From assembly GCA_013433145.1 (NCBI GenBank), contig CM024188.1, positions 9,352,345-9,416,344 on the forward strand: a stretch of DNA of 64,000 nucleotides. Reading direction: 5' to 3'. Of this stretch, positions 1-13,500 are shown piece by piece (within the stretch, counting starts at the first letter, position 1; each line of letters starts with the position of its first letter). The notes beneath the pieces were generated by a model. The model did not search any database. It saw only the letters and a program-made list of their open reading frames with translations, and had not been told where the DNA came from. A program made the position numbers and the translations under genes. This DNA is from Ascaris suum (lineage: Eukaryota > Nematoda > Chromadorea > Rhabditida > Ascarididae).

Positions 1-3000
1 TGCGTTCAGGAACCTGAACGAATTCCCATGTGTGCTTGGTGATTACTTGCCATGATTGAGATGCGGAAAGAGTCGCGTGAGGTCGGCACAGAGTTGCAGT
101 GAAAGAGCATTTTGAGAAAGCTGGAGGCGGAGCTCAAAAAGATGCCAGGCCGCAGAGTTCGGAGTCCGCACATGCTGCGCAGACTTAGTTGAAGCTTAGG
201 AGGCGATCATTAACAATGTGGTCTTTTCAGACATATTTGCTTAATAGGAAGCTTTTTCCCTATTATACTACTTACCATAGAGCGTGCCGTGATCCATATT
301 TGAAAAACTAGAAGTTCTAGCACATAGGCTGTCTCCTTTGGTGCCGTGTCGGAGTCGTTCGTTTAGCGAGAGAGGGGTACTTCCTGAATGCAAAGTTGGA
401 AGTCGCCAAAACGTGCGTTCGCGCTAAACAATCTCGAGGTTGCGAATGGTAATGTTGGTCCAAGCGTTTTGTAAACGTGTATATTTCGTAGCAGCAAGTG
501 TATGTTCGAGCTTGCAGGTCAACGGCGGCGAGTACGGCTTGCAAGCTTAAGTGTGTTGCGTGTCATCGCAGAAGTTACTCCTCGCACGGCGTCAAGCATC
601 TAAATAGGCGAGACGCCGTTCCGACACAGCGACACAATTAAAGAGGTTCGTTTTGCGGTGCGGTCTCGCCTTGATGGCTTTATCACGGCCCACATGCATC
701 CTTCCCATGTATTCCTCATTCCTATCACATGCAGTATTTCTTTCCCTTCGAATTTCAATGCTTGCTTCATCGCTCGAATTATCGCTGAACTTCTTCATTC
801 ACCGTCCACCCAGAATTGTTCTCTGCAAGTCTCTGAGTGATACCATATGGTTTACCGTTCTAGAATACGATAATTAGATCCATTACGATTAGGTTATGAC
901 TCTATCGACTGCTTTATCTTTAATTAAGTAGCTTCATTGCGAGTGTAACATCTGAGTAAGGTTTGCTCTGCTTGCAATTCATAAAAAGCGTTACATTGCA
1001 CTTTGACGATTGCAACGGAAAGATTGCATTATTTGTATAACTTCGCTCGCGTTTCTTTTTATTTTCATCCACATACATTATTTCTTCCTCAGGTGCAATT
1101 CAGCCAACTCCGCTTACTGTCCTTCTTCCAGTTGCAAATCGTTTCAGTCAGTCTTTCTTTGGGGACTTAGTGATCATTTTGATCAAATATAGTGAGAGGA
1201 GTTTTCAGCGTTAGTAAATCGATGTTGTTTTCTCTGTAGACCAATGCAACTGATTCTTTCGAATTCATGCCGTTATAATCCTGAACATTGTGCTGAGAAG
1301 TCGCAGATTTCGCACATTATGACAGATTAATTTCAGTGCATAAATTAAAGCCAATCTCGCATATCTGATGTGTTTGTGATTGGCACCGAAATCAAGCTTT
1401 CGGTTTTGGAAGAGAAATGAAAGGCTCAGACAATCACTTCGTGACAATATGGCATCCAGACAGAAAAACTTTTTGAGTTTGTGAACGCAACACACATCCA
1501 GTTAACTTCCAATTAAAAACTATGCAAAACTTTTTTCTTATATGATGTGTGAGAGAAGATCCATAGTCAACCGATGACTTCCGTGCGGGAATTCATCCGT
1601 TTCACCTCCCTGAACCATGATCATATTTTGCGACGTATAGGATTTGAGAATAACTATGAAGTCGTGTTGCATATAGCGGAGGATATGCATTAGAAAAATA
1701 TAGTTTCTGCTGATTGAGAGCATAAATGAGCTCTCCTTCCGTTCTGCTCTCACCTTTCTTTTTTTACGTCCTTCTCAGTTAGGAAAGGAGAGTAAGATAA
1801 TTGCTAGACGAAGTCTGATTCCATGATTTCAGTTAAGGATTTGAGAAACTCGAAAGAACAGTGTGAGAGGAGAGAAGGAAAGACGGTTAAAACGAGAAGA
1901 ATATTTAAACAACTAGATTCCAGCTGAAATTTGCCCAGTTTCCAACTAAAAGTTAGCACTGCTCGTTCCAGTTTTTTGGAGTAACAGTAAAGAAGGTGGG
2001 CATCTTCGTGCTGTTCACGAGATGAAATTTGTCTCTCAAGTAGCTGGAGTTTCTTCTCCACTCTCAACTCTCACGACTCGCAGGCTGCTTCATATCCTCT
2101 GTAAACCTGCTTCTGTAATCTCGAATCGCACAATTTGCGGCCATTTGCAACAAATGATCAGGGCGCAGTGGATTGAGGTGGATCAGGTGGTTGAATGCAA
2201 TCTTTGACCATTTATTTGAGCACACGTGTGACACAGATTGTTGAGAGATATAAGGTGTGAAGATGCGAAGTGAAAAAAAAAAAGAAAAAGCAAGACTGGG
2301 GCCAGTTGTGTTCTTTCTTGGAAGTGCCATAAGTGGTCTGTTTTCGAGGCTGCATTTTAATGCTTTCATATTGCAGACCGTGATAGCTCGAGGAGGAAGT
2401 TGGTTTCAGATCAGTCCCAGTAGCGAGTTTTTCGTGATGCGTTTCTTTTTTCGTAAGAGACCTGCAGCTCGTTTCTTTTTCTCTAGGTTCGAGTTCTTCT
2501 AGATTCAAAGGAATCAAGGAGCGTGATATATGATCCTCCGTCAATAATTGTATGAAGATATATGGAAAAAAATATTGTATATTTAGATTCTAGAAAATCA
2601 AGTTGGATAGTGCATATTCCTTGAGTAATCGAATGATCGGTGCTACTCTTTGTAGAATTTTCTTCATACTGTTTCGAAAGTATTCATTTAACACTAGATG
2701 AGCTATGGAGAACGGTTCCAACATGTAATATAAGGTGAACGTTTGATGCAGATAAACATGAAACTATTTCTCCATTCAAATGAGTGGAAAATTGAGGTCC
2801 TTATAACGTTCGCATTGCTTGCTTGCGGGAGTTCTAATTTCAGCTTTGAATTTGTTATTGTGTGAAAACTGTATCATAACGGGAAATTTATGCACTCGTT
2901 CACAATGACTAAGCGCCTTTTATTGCTAGCATCGCTACTCGGGAACAAAGAAAGATAGTTGCATATGAGCAGTTCAGTCACAGAAGCTATTTAAATAAAA

Positions 3001-4220
3001 ATTGTCGATTATCATCGACGGAAGCATTGCTAGGGCTGAGATAAATATTTCACTGTCATTCACATATAAATACAATTAAAATCAACACATGTGAGAACCT
3101 GTGCTGTCAATGCAAAAATTAAGAAGCAACAACCTAGCACCGAACATGAAGAGACAAAGGTGGTCACCTCCCACCTATCAACAAATACCTCCATCCTCTT
3201 GAACGGCAATTTTAGGATGCGGCACGGAATCAGGAGTGCTATGTCGTTATCATCATTTGCTCTCGCCTGTTTATGCACCCATAGGTTTGTGGAGAAGTAG
3301 ACTTTCAATGCATTGAACTACACTGCTTACCCTCCATTAAAATTCTGCGGTTGCGTCATCGCGAAACGTGCTTAAATATGACACATTCCAAAATCGTATA
3401 AGCTCAGATGTTAGATTAGCGAAGGAGCAGAGCCTTTCGTTGCTCCAGGGCTTTTAACAATGCTGTTACAAGTGCTTTCTGCTATATCTAGGGGACGATA
3501 CCTCTTTCTAGACCATCCTTAAATGATGAAGAAAAAGGCTGTGCGAGAACCTCTGCAGATGTTCGAAGCCGGTGCCGGAAGGTTCGCAAGAACCCTTAAA
3601 TTGCGTTTCGACACTTTTCAGCAATGGTTCACGAACATTAGTAGCGTCAAATGTCGTGACAAAATTCCACTTCTCCTCTTTAAGGAAGGCGTTGAACTTA
3701 CGGCGCCTTCTCAGGCACCGCTTGGGAGCTCTCAAAGTTAGCTTAGCTTACAGCGCTTTCAGGGGAATCAAAACGTTCTCTAATGCTAGGAGAGGCAAGA
3801 TTTGTGGAAATGATTGAGTAAAGGTGCTGTGGAACCGTTGCAAAAAATGGTGCTTTTTTACTACACATCTGGGGTGATGCAAGTTGTATAGGTCTCAAAT
3901 TATGGGCGTGAAAGTCTTTCTTCTAACCACCTCACCCACGACGTCTCCATCCTTCCCCCTCCCCCCTCCGCTGGTTGCACGGTGGCTAGCAGAAATGACC
4001 TCGACCTTATCTAACTCTAAGGTGTTGAATGGGATTATAAGCGAGACCGATTTACTTGAGGGAGAGGTAACGTAACTCATGTATGAACTGCAGTAAATGT
4101 GCTAATATTTTATTGGGGCTTTTTGCGCAAAATGGCACTGTGCGTTTCTCTCATTTGTTCGCTGGTTTTCTCTCCGACCGACGTCTAGGTCGAGGTGAGG
4201 ATCGACGAGAATTAGGAGAT

Positions 4221-4246
4221 GGGGACGGAAGGGGGGAGGGAGAGGG
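4221..4246 (+). repeat. G-rich tract, quadruplex candidate
   Basis: Runs of G4, G6, G3 and G3 separated by six, one and three bases, within a longer purine-rich tract (about 4195-4262). A pyrimidine-rich patch (about 3950-3970) lies 250 bp upstream. Confidence 0.85.
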
Positions 4247-7200
4247 AGTGAGGAGAAGGGCATTGCCATTGAGGTCAAATTTCTAAGAATGTGGTGTCTT
4301 GGACCCTCCGGCCTCCCTCTTCCCCTACTTTCTTTCCTCTTTTTCGAGGACATTTTGTGGTTCCCACAGAATAGACTAAATATGAAAGTCCTAGAAAGCT
4401 TAGACGTTGCATGTGGGCTGGATGGCTTTGCAAATCAAGAGGAAATGGAGGACAGCTTTTATACTCAGATTGAAGGTCGGGAATCACTTTGAAACCAGTG
4501 GTCTTCCTCGGTGCAGCAGTTGCACTTTCCATTTCCTCTCCTGCCTTTTCTTCCTACTATATGAACGATTCCTTTCTGGGTGGAGCGGGTGGTTGATTTT
4601 TTCCTGCAGCGCTTTTTTATCTTCTTTTTTGCAACTTTTGTTTTATTGTGCTGATGGGAATCTGCATTTTTCAAATTTGCATCCCTAATAATGGAAAGAC
4701 TCAAGAGAAACAACGCCTAATTTGTCACTGAGTGCATGCCCTTTGGTTAAACTCCATCGGTGAATATATGATGGCGTCTTAAGGACCACAGCTTAGCTAA
4801 AAACCCGCGAATAATAGAAGGTTTTGAGAGATTTTTACAGGTTACTTGTGGTGGCGGATTTCTTACTACCATAGCGACCACAACTATAAACTGATCTTAC
4901 AAGACGGTGTTTGACTTTCTTTGTGGTGGCGGGTGTTACTCCCAAGTAGTGTGCACTCACCACAGATTAGAAGCCGCAGTAACTCAAATGCGCTTTTGGA
5001 TTTCTCGCCTCCGTTCAGCGCTAAACACTTGCTTGCTTATATCTACAACTTGTTCCTTTGTCAGTATAAGATGATGTAGATTCTTCGCTCTGTGGTAGGT
5101 GCCACTGTCAGGAGTTCTTCTTCTTTCACTTATCCTCGCTTCCGTCGAATTGCTGTCTGCCTGAGACTTCCACTCAGTTAGCCAAATTCCTTTCTTTGCA
5201 TTTTGATAATCCATAGAAAACAGTAAGAGCTTTAGATTGGACAAACCCGATGATAATACGCAGTAGTGACGTTATATCGACCGAACCTCTAGTGATGGTG
5301 TTTACTTTCAGTATTTTCGGATTCAAGTTGAATCATCTAGCTGTGACTATCATGAATTCGTTGCTCACAATGCAGCAGTCATCGTCTTATAGTACTGGAC
5401 TTTGTTTGAGATTTTCGGAAGTGCTGTTTCGCTGAAAATTTTAGCGCAGCACAAGCGCGGCGTTATTTTATGTTGAACTTTCGTTGACGGCGTTCATTCA
5501 CAATGGCAGAGAGCGACGCGATAAACGCGCATTTATGAGTGCGTTTGCATTTATCAGTGATGTGCGCTTTCACACTTATTTATCGTTCTTTCCCTAAAGA
5601 CTGTCTTTTCATCTCTCCGCCATCACGGCAACGCTCGTTTTTGTGATTGCTTGATTTTGAAAGTTCTTGTTTTGAAATGATCACTTATTGCATTTTGAAC
5701 ACCACATTCATGGATGCTGCATGACTTGCCTCTGTTCGAAGCTATTTCAGCTGCGAGGGGAATCCACTGCCAACTACATAGCAAATTTCGAATGGCTTTT
5801 ACTTCGTAGAGCACTGTTATTCCTTCTAACCTGAGATCTCGTCTTGTTGCGTTTGTGGAAGAGAATTTGAGATAATAGCGCCTTTCTGAGGGGTATTACA
5901 TTTTTCCCTAAATAAAGCAAGTGCTCGCTAGACAAATAAGATCACTAATTTTTCATGAAGCAACAGGCTAAAATTGCCATAGTAAAGGTGTGAAAACGGG
6001 AAGAAATGCGGTGTTATCGAAAACAAAGCCACTTAATGTCATAAAAAGTTGTTCTGTCCGACATCTAATATGTTGTGCAAATAATGCACAATTTTGAAAT
6101 CGATCTCATTCGGCAGTGGCAGCAAAGCGAATTTTGTGTTTGCAGACGTCAATCATGACACACAGATACGTTAGTTAGATCGCCATCGCTGCACATCGGA
6201 ACCGGAGACGCTTTAGGTCTTCGGTGCTTGACTGACGAGTTATCTCGGCCGTCGTCCGTAAGCTGCACCGCATGCCGTAATGTTCGTAGTTTGTTTCGTT
6301 CAACTGTACATTCTAAGCGAACAGTGACGATGAACGTTTGTTTTACGTTGTGAGAAAGACATCACGGCATAGGTAATAATATGAAGGAGATATTGCTTTA
6401 AACAACACCTTGTCTTATGGCACAAACTGCTTCACACTCTGCGCGACCATGTTCCTCGAAAAGGTGGGGAATTGTCTTGAGCAGTATGGGGCTAGGAGTT
6501 CCCAGCTTGTGATCTCAACAATATTCCCTCCATAACTTCGTCGCCATTCGTTTCTCAGAGATATCCATCCCCCATTGTTTAGGGTCAGCCCTGCACGTAG
6601 TAACGTCGCGGAAATTCGGCGATGCGCGGCTTGGAGCCTCGGAGGTCCGCGTTCGCTTTTGTTCATATCTCCCTACTCCGTAGCTAATACGGAAAAGTTC
6701 CTTATCTATCAGTTATGCGAAGCACATAAATTGCAGTCGTTCGGTTCAAGATATTTCTGGAAATGTGGGTGCCTCGATTTGAGGCATCCTACAAATAATT
6801 CCACGGTATTTTGGTGTGTAGCGTCGAGTGAAATATCTTTAGAACGCAACAAAACGTTGCTGCGGGTCCATTTCTAGCAGCAGAGCATTCATCTTAGAAG
6901 TGTTGTTTGAATAATTTCACCGCTTCTGCTTGTGGAGTGCCTGATTCGTATCCCTAAGAGGTGTTATACTTGCATTTTCTGCCTCTCCGAAAAAATGGTA
7001 TTCCCAGTTTTTGTGATATTCAACTTGGGAGCCCCTTTGAGCGTTTGTTTTGATAAGCGAATAATTTGTTCGCAAGTGGTATTCGCATTTGTAATATTGG
7101 GCATTCTACGCAAAGTCTGTCGACGAATGAAGCGCTGCATATGGATCCACGTATCATTTCTAGTTGCTTTAAAGCCTCGGCTCTAGTGTGCTTATGATGC

Positions 7201-8875
7201 AACAGGTCGACGAGTGCAGAACGCATATGATCTAAAGAAAGATGGATGGAGCTGTATCAGCGATCAAAATTTCAACCCGATTATGAAATCTGAACTGCAT
7301 TTGCGCCTTGTTCTTCATGTGATTGGCGCAGTGATAATAGGAACATTTCATGGGGAGTCCGCATTAGGACATATATTTCAAAGGATGGAAAGACAAACGA
7401 ATGCTAGGTTTTATCAATTTTTTAGCCGCTAAGCTATTTTCTGTTAGATACAGTGACAGCTGCTGATAAGTTATGATTGAATGCATAGACTTATGCGTTC
7501 CCACTAATTTTACTAAACTTAGTAAGCGTTGTAAACGTTTCTAAAATTTCGTCAGTTCCCTGGATGAATGCATTTGGACTGAGGCTACATTAAGAATGAT
7601 CAGCGATTAAAGGAGTTTCTTTTGGAACCACTGGTCGAGATTACGAATGGAGACGACTTAGTGAGGAGCAGTGTCCATGCAGAGCTTGTTTAGGCTCGGC
7701 CGCAATTAGTCTGCTCCAGAAAATTGCGTTTTCTTAATTGGTTTATGCAAGTTCATTTATTAATTACATTCGAGCGCTCCTAATGAGCGCTTCGCACTCG
7801 TCGATCGCTGTTCAACACTTCACTCTTCTGCTCGCCGCTTCTGCCATCATCGTGCAGAGTTTTCGCCTCCAACGATGGATTAATTGGCCTTCTTGCTGTC
7901 GAGTTGCGATATTTCCTGAATGGAAGCTTGGCTCTCCCTAATTTGACATTTTGCATGCACAACTGTCCTAAATTATCAAATGAAAGCTTTTTTTTCGGCA
8001 CTAAATTGTACGCGTTCGATATAGCCGTCAAATATTATAGGTTTGAATGCAACTTTTATCTTAGCTTCGGTGTTATGCCATTGATGGGCAGAATGAGAAG
8101 CGCTTCATAAAGCCGTTGCCATGTTTGCCAACTCATTTTGGAGCGTAAGTTCGATTTGATGAAATTCTCAGCATGTCATCTTTTCGAGCTTTCAGTGTGA
8201 ACGCTCGATGTGAATTATTCTTAATAAGGCGGCTGAAATGTTTCAAGAAAAAACAAACTTTCTGCGCTATAAACCAGTCGAGGAAATGTACACTTCCACA
8301 TGCAATTTGGAAAGAAGCGATATGGAAAGTTGCGCAGTGATAGAAATGGCATTTGAGAAGTTTATTTAGAAATGAGTTTGACAAACGCCGTAGATGTTGC
8401 GCATCGCCTAGTTCGACAGCCGTCCTAGCCATCTTCTCTGACCACTAGTCACGTCCACTAAATTGTCGTCCACTTTAGAGAGACCAGCATATCAGAAAGG
8501 AGAAGAAGCCCAAGTTGGTGGCTTCCACCTCTAACGGTTCAGCCTCAAGTCTTTTGGTTGGCAAAGCTGATATTGAAGTTTCGATATAGAGGCATAAAAG
8601 GTTTAATTTTCGGTGATGGCGTTTTAGTCAATGAGAGTTCTCAAGACAGTTAGTTCTAATGTTTTACTCGTGAAGTTGTTCGTGTATTATCGACGAACAC
8701 GCATTGCTTTAAGAACGAGCGTCTTTTTTACTTCGGTTCCGCTTAATATCTCCATGTTGAGCCGTCATTGACATTTGTGAGGCAAAATCTTTCGAAAACT
8801 TCTATACTTATTTTGGTCACTCATGAAATGCCTCCGGACTTAGCTCAGAGAATCAGCCATATGCATTGGTCCATG

Positions 8876-9028
<153 letters not shown>

Positions 9029-9785
9029 AAAGAATCTTTAAACGAGCCAGCATGCTTGTGCAATGAACTCAAAATATCTAAGCAAACGCACAGTTGAAGA
9101 CTGTAGCGAAATCTCGATCTACGCGCCAGCGCGGTGGGTTAGTTCGCGTCTCTTGCGCTTGATGGCGGCGAACAGAGCATTTTTGTTGTTCATTTCAGTC
9201 ATATCAGCAAGTGGTTTTGTTACCGATCGCATACGCCTTTTTATATTATTACTGCGCTATTTTAAACCCAGGATGTCTGGTATTAAGAGTAAAACCAGTG
9301 ACGTGATCTCGTTTGTATTGCCAAGAAGCGACGAGCGATAACAAAAGGACACTACACTAGAAATAATAGATGGAGTGAAAGGAGACGAAAAGATTGCTAA
9401 CGTCGCGCTTACCTGTAATTTCAGTGAGTTCACCATTGCCACCGTTATGAAGAACAAAGAGTAAATAAACGAAACTTGAAAATTGTTGTGCCGATGATGC
9501 GAACGGTGATTTCCAAAAAATGCGGGAAAGTGATCGGGGAGGTGGAGAAACTTTCCTGTATTTGATCTGTGATCAACACCTACACCTTCGATGTCAGATA
9601 CTGTCGCTTTGATCTTTTGCAGTGCTCAAACCCATCTCCATAGTGTGAAAGTCAGAGCCATGATAAGGTTTCGGAAATTATTGAGGAAGGTAAGTTTTTA
9701 CGCACGCAATTATGTAATTGATAAGAGGCAACTATTTTGAGAGCGGACGCCGGCCAAAACAAATGCATCTAGAGTAGAACACTCG

Positions 9786-10530
9786 AATCCTGGCTTTAAA
9801 GCAGCAGGAGGAAAGTTAATTTCGAAACTTCGCGGTAATGCTGCCGAGGATTTGAAACTAAAACCTTTTTAGTGGACCATCGAGGGAGACCAAAGATCTC
9901 TTCAACTTGTATGGAAGAGTAACTCAAAAGCACTGGTCACAGTGTCCATTTTTCGACACTGATTTTTTCACCGTTTTGTACCGGAGGTACGGAGATATCC
10001 TCTACAGAGGGACATCTTCTTTAACATTCTTTTGCTGCTTGACTGTGCTCCGGTCACCCAGCACTCATGAATGACTTTTATCTAAACATTGAGATCGCCC
10101 GTCAACCACCGAACATCAAGTCAGTCAAGCCGGATAGACCAAGGCGTAATAGCAACGTTTAACCAATGTTATTTGCGTCATGCTTTTGAACAGATAGTGA
10201 AGACGTGTGAGGACGCAGAAACGACCCTACGGAATTCATGGAAAGACTGCGGCAAGACCGCCATGAATAAAGGTTTTAGTAGGGAGAAAGTTTCGGCTGC
10301 CAACTTGACAGGGTATGCAGAAGGCGTGCCAGCACTTTGTCCATCATCTTCGTGGTTTTGACATGACGTAGGAGGATCGAAAAATGGTCTTCAACAACGT
10401 GATGAATACTTCAACAACGTGATGAATATAAGCAAGAGGCTGGGACTTAATCTCAAAAAAATGTCTTTATTGGATTCTTTGATATGCAGCTCGAAAAAGT
10501 TACCAGCTAAGGCCTTCCAGAACTATAAAT
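9786..10530 (+). pseudogene. Tigger/pogo-type (Tc1/mariner superfamily) transposase relic
   Basis: One frame carries the DDE catalytic region of a pogo/Tigger transposase in the right order: NPGFKAAGGKLISKLRGNAA, LKLKP, LVWKSNSKALV, FVPEV, then LLLLDCAP with a catalytic Asp at 10041-10043, and RIDQGVIATF with the third acidic residue at 10137-10139. A Leu/Lys-rich tail around 10420-10520 (ISKRLGLNL) resembles the family C-terminus. The frame is broken by TAG 9870-9872, TGA 9960-9962 and two more stops near 10068-10085. The expected PPN motif (10106-10114) is in another frame, so a pair of compensating indels lies between about 10085 and 10137. No N-terminal HTH/CENP-B domain or terminal inverted repeats were seen. 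It is a dead, old copy. Confidence 0.85.
10389..10428 (+). repeat. exact 20-bp tandem duplication inside the Tigger relic
   Basis: The unit cttcaacaacgtgatgaata occurs twice back to back (10389-10408 and 10409-10428) with no mismatch. It lies in the decaying C-terminal part of the transposase relic and does not keep the frame (20 is not a multiple of three), so it arose after the element stopped being selected. Confidence 0.95.
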
Positions 10531-13500
10531 CCAGAGAACGAAGAGGGAAAACCAAAAATTGGTGGTAGAAGAACATATTTCAAACGAAGGTTCTGGCAAA
10601 GAGGATTTGCTGTATTTGAGGTGGCTCTGTTGAACGTCGACAATGCATCAAACTTGCAGCAGCCATTCATGGCGTGTCATCTATGATGAGAAAAAAAATG
10701 TAGCCACTGTCCAGGCATCACTAGATGGGTTCTTCAAGGGATTACTTTAACTTATTCTGACATAAATTCTGAAGCAATCCTATCAGCATCAACTGTTTGT
10801 TCACTTTCATCTAACCTTCTCTCTCCCACTGCTGACGACCCTGCATCGTCATCATCTTCCACACTTCCTTCACCATCTTCAGGCGGTAGCCGTTCTTTCT
10901 CAACATTCAAAGTCAGTCTGTTTATGCTAGCTGTTTTAATGCACAAAGGTGAAAAATTTTTTCTTTAATTGCGCCTAAAAATACTCAGCTTTTGAAAGTA
11001 CTTTCTCACGTAGAAATGACTATAGAACATCATATTCAGGCTCGCTTGCTGGGATATTGAGGCAGGTGTTGCAGTCTCATGAGCTCGATGTTATGCCAAC
11101 TTTGTTGCGCTTGCGAATTGTTCGGACGAATGCTTCAGTAGAGAGTTTCTTCAGCAAGAAATTTGCAACATTTCCCACACAACCACAACTAATGCGTTTA
11201 AACCGGCCAGAATAGCAAAGCGAGCTTAATGCTATGTACGCTTGATTGATAACATCATTTCTATCACTTTTAAATACTGTGCACCATCTGCTATACGACG
11301 AGCGATTATAAAAGGCGTCATAGCGCCAAAAGAATTCGTCGAATTTGTTTATCTACTATAACTTGTGCATATTTAATGAATTGGAATGACAGAAAAAATC
11401 CGCTCTTCGTGAATTTTAATGGTGGCGTTAAACTGTCGTGCTGTGTGCTGAAACGGTCCATTCTACCATCATTCTGTTATAGTTTATTTGATTGCCTATC
11501 TTCTGACTCAATGGTGGATGAGAGCAGTGAACAATGGACAGTATCGCAAAAAGTGTTCATTAACGGCGAGCGATTTTTAAATCACATCACTGTATGCCCC
11601 TGTCCTATAAATTACTATGGTTTGTATGAAAAATATAATAACTGTATCATTTCTTTACTCTCGGCCTGTTCACGAGAAGGCAATTAAAGATTGCCCCTTG
11701 TCAAAGTTGCCTTGTGAACGCGTCGCTTTTCATTCTGACATAGCGCACTGCATTGCTCTAAAAAGTATGCGCTGCAGGTCGAGTGGAATCACCTCCGACG
11801 TTTTAAAGCTCTTTTCATGTGCTATGATTTTGCATGTTCCATTTACTTAAATTTGGCATATCATGCACACTTTTAAGACTGTGTATCTCTCATGAAAGCT
11901 GCGGTATGTTGTCTGAACGTTGATGAGTTTGCACCAGTAGATAGATGTCGCCTTACCCACGCTGGAAGGAGTGAGAGTTTCGCTCGAAACCCGCATGAGA
12001 AGTAATGATATGTGCCTCGCATCACGGTACACTCCCTTTCGGCTTATGTTTCACTTTTTATTTGAGCTGCCAAATGATGAAGAGGAACAAGATGGAGCAA
12101 AAAAAAGACAAAACAAAGAAGGCAGGTAATCAGAAATAAAAGGATCTATAAAAAATTACGACATGGTTGAGAAACGACGGAAAGAGTAAACAAGAAAGGA
12201 AAACGTTGAGAACATTAGCAGAAGAATGAGAGGAATTCGTCAGCCACCTGCAACAGCACTAACATTTTTGCTAGTTATTTAATCACCTTCTGCGCGAACT
12301 CAACAATCTCCCTCAGTTATCGTTACCGGTAACATAGTATCCACTACTTCTAATTGCCAGGTGTTAAATTTCCATTAATCACCTCTAGCAGCCGCGTGGT
12401 TCACACCAGCCTGCTGCAGTTTATTTGTTGCCTCTTTTCCTGCGAGTTTTGATGAGATCGTTTAACCGATACATTGCTGTGCCGGGTAACACAGAGCCGG
12501 AGGCCCATGCTTCATTTTGCCTTGGACCTCAGTAGAAGCATCAGTTATATTTTGCAAAATGAGTAGAAACAACGGGCGAATACATCCTTCCGTTTTAAAT
12601 AAATCTTCGAAGACTAAAGAGATACAAGTGACTGTGCCTTTACGAGCAAGTCTTTCAACGTTAATCTTCATTTGAATAAGGAAAGTGAAAGACGTATTTG
12701 TTTGGTGTTTGTGGTGACGACAAGGAAAGCAACTTCAAAGCAGTAGACTGGGAAAGTAACTGCAGATCATCAAGCGTAGATAAGCATATGCTGCAATACG
12801 ATAAAATCTAGTTAGCAGTATGACAAAAGCGACTGCCACTTATGAAAGGCGATTGAACGTTAGAACTTTATCACTTTCCACAGATCCTGTACTGATGAAA
12901 AATCAGAAAAGTTTAATCTGTGAGAGAATATTGGATGATTTTCAGCCTGTACGATTCCATTGGTGTTGTACCTCCTCGCCGTACAAATGTGAAGCAGAGT
13001 GACTTGAGGAAATCCTTCCTTCAGCTAATTTGACTCTCCTTTTCCAACGGATGTAGCCTAGTAGATGAAGCGAAGGGGGTCTATAGAAGAACACTAGGGA
13101 GTGGAACATTCGAAAGATGGTCCTTTAAATTCTTGTGACGAAGACACATGCTGATTTTATTGTTTCAAGTTTAGAGCTATCGGTGATTGACCACCTCGAA
13201 GCCTTGCTTATAAGACGGTTGGAATAAACCCTTCAAGTATTTTGCGAAATGCTGGCTTCGTGAATTGTCGCCGCTCGTTTTTAGCAAATTAGCATTAGTT
13301 GCTGGCCAGACAGAAGTACAGTACTCTGTGATCACCCGATTGTTTTAGTGGACGTCTTTCAACAGTGCTAGTGCCGATTTACAGCAGAACATATAAATAC
13401 CTTCATCATGAATAAGGTTGTGCGGTTGAGGCATGGCGTTATATAGTAGAAGAGGCAGTCGTGCCTGAAATTAATAGGGAACACTTTAAAGCACCTAAAT

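Noticed and set aside
2212..2544. 110-codon minus frame rich in Glu/Lys/Ser
   Set aside because: No motif or convincing splice partner; includes a poly-Phe run from homopolymer sequence.
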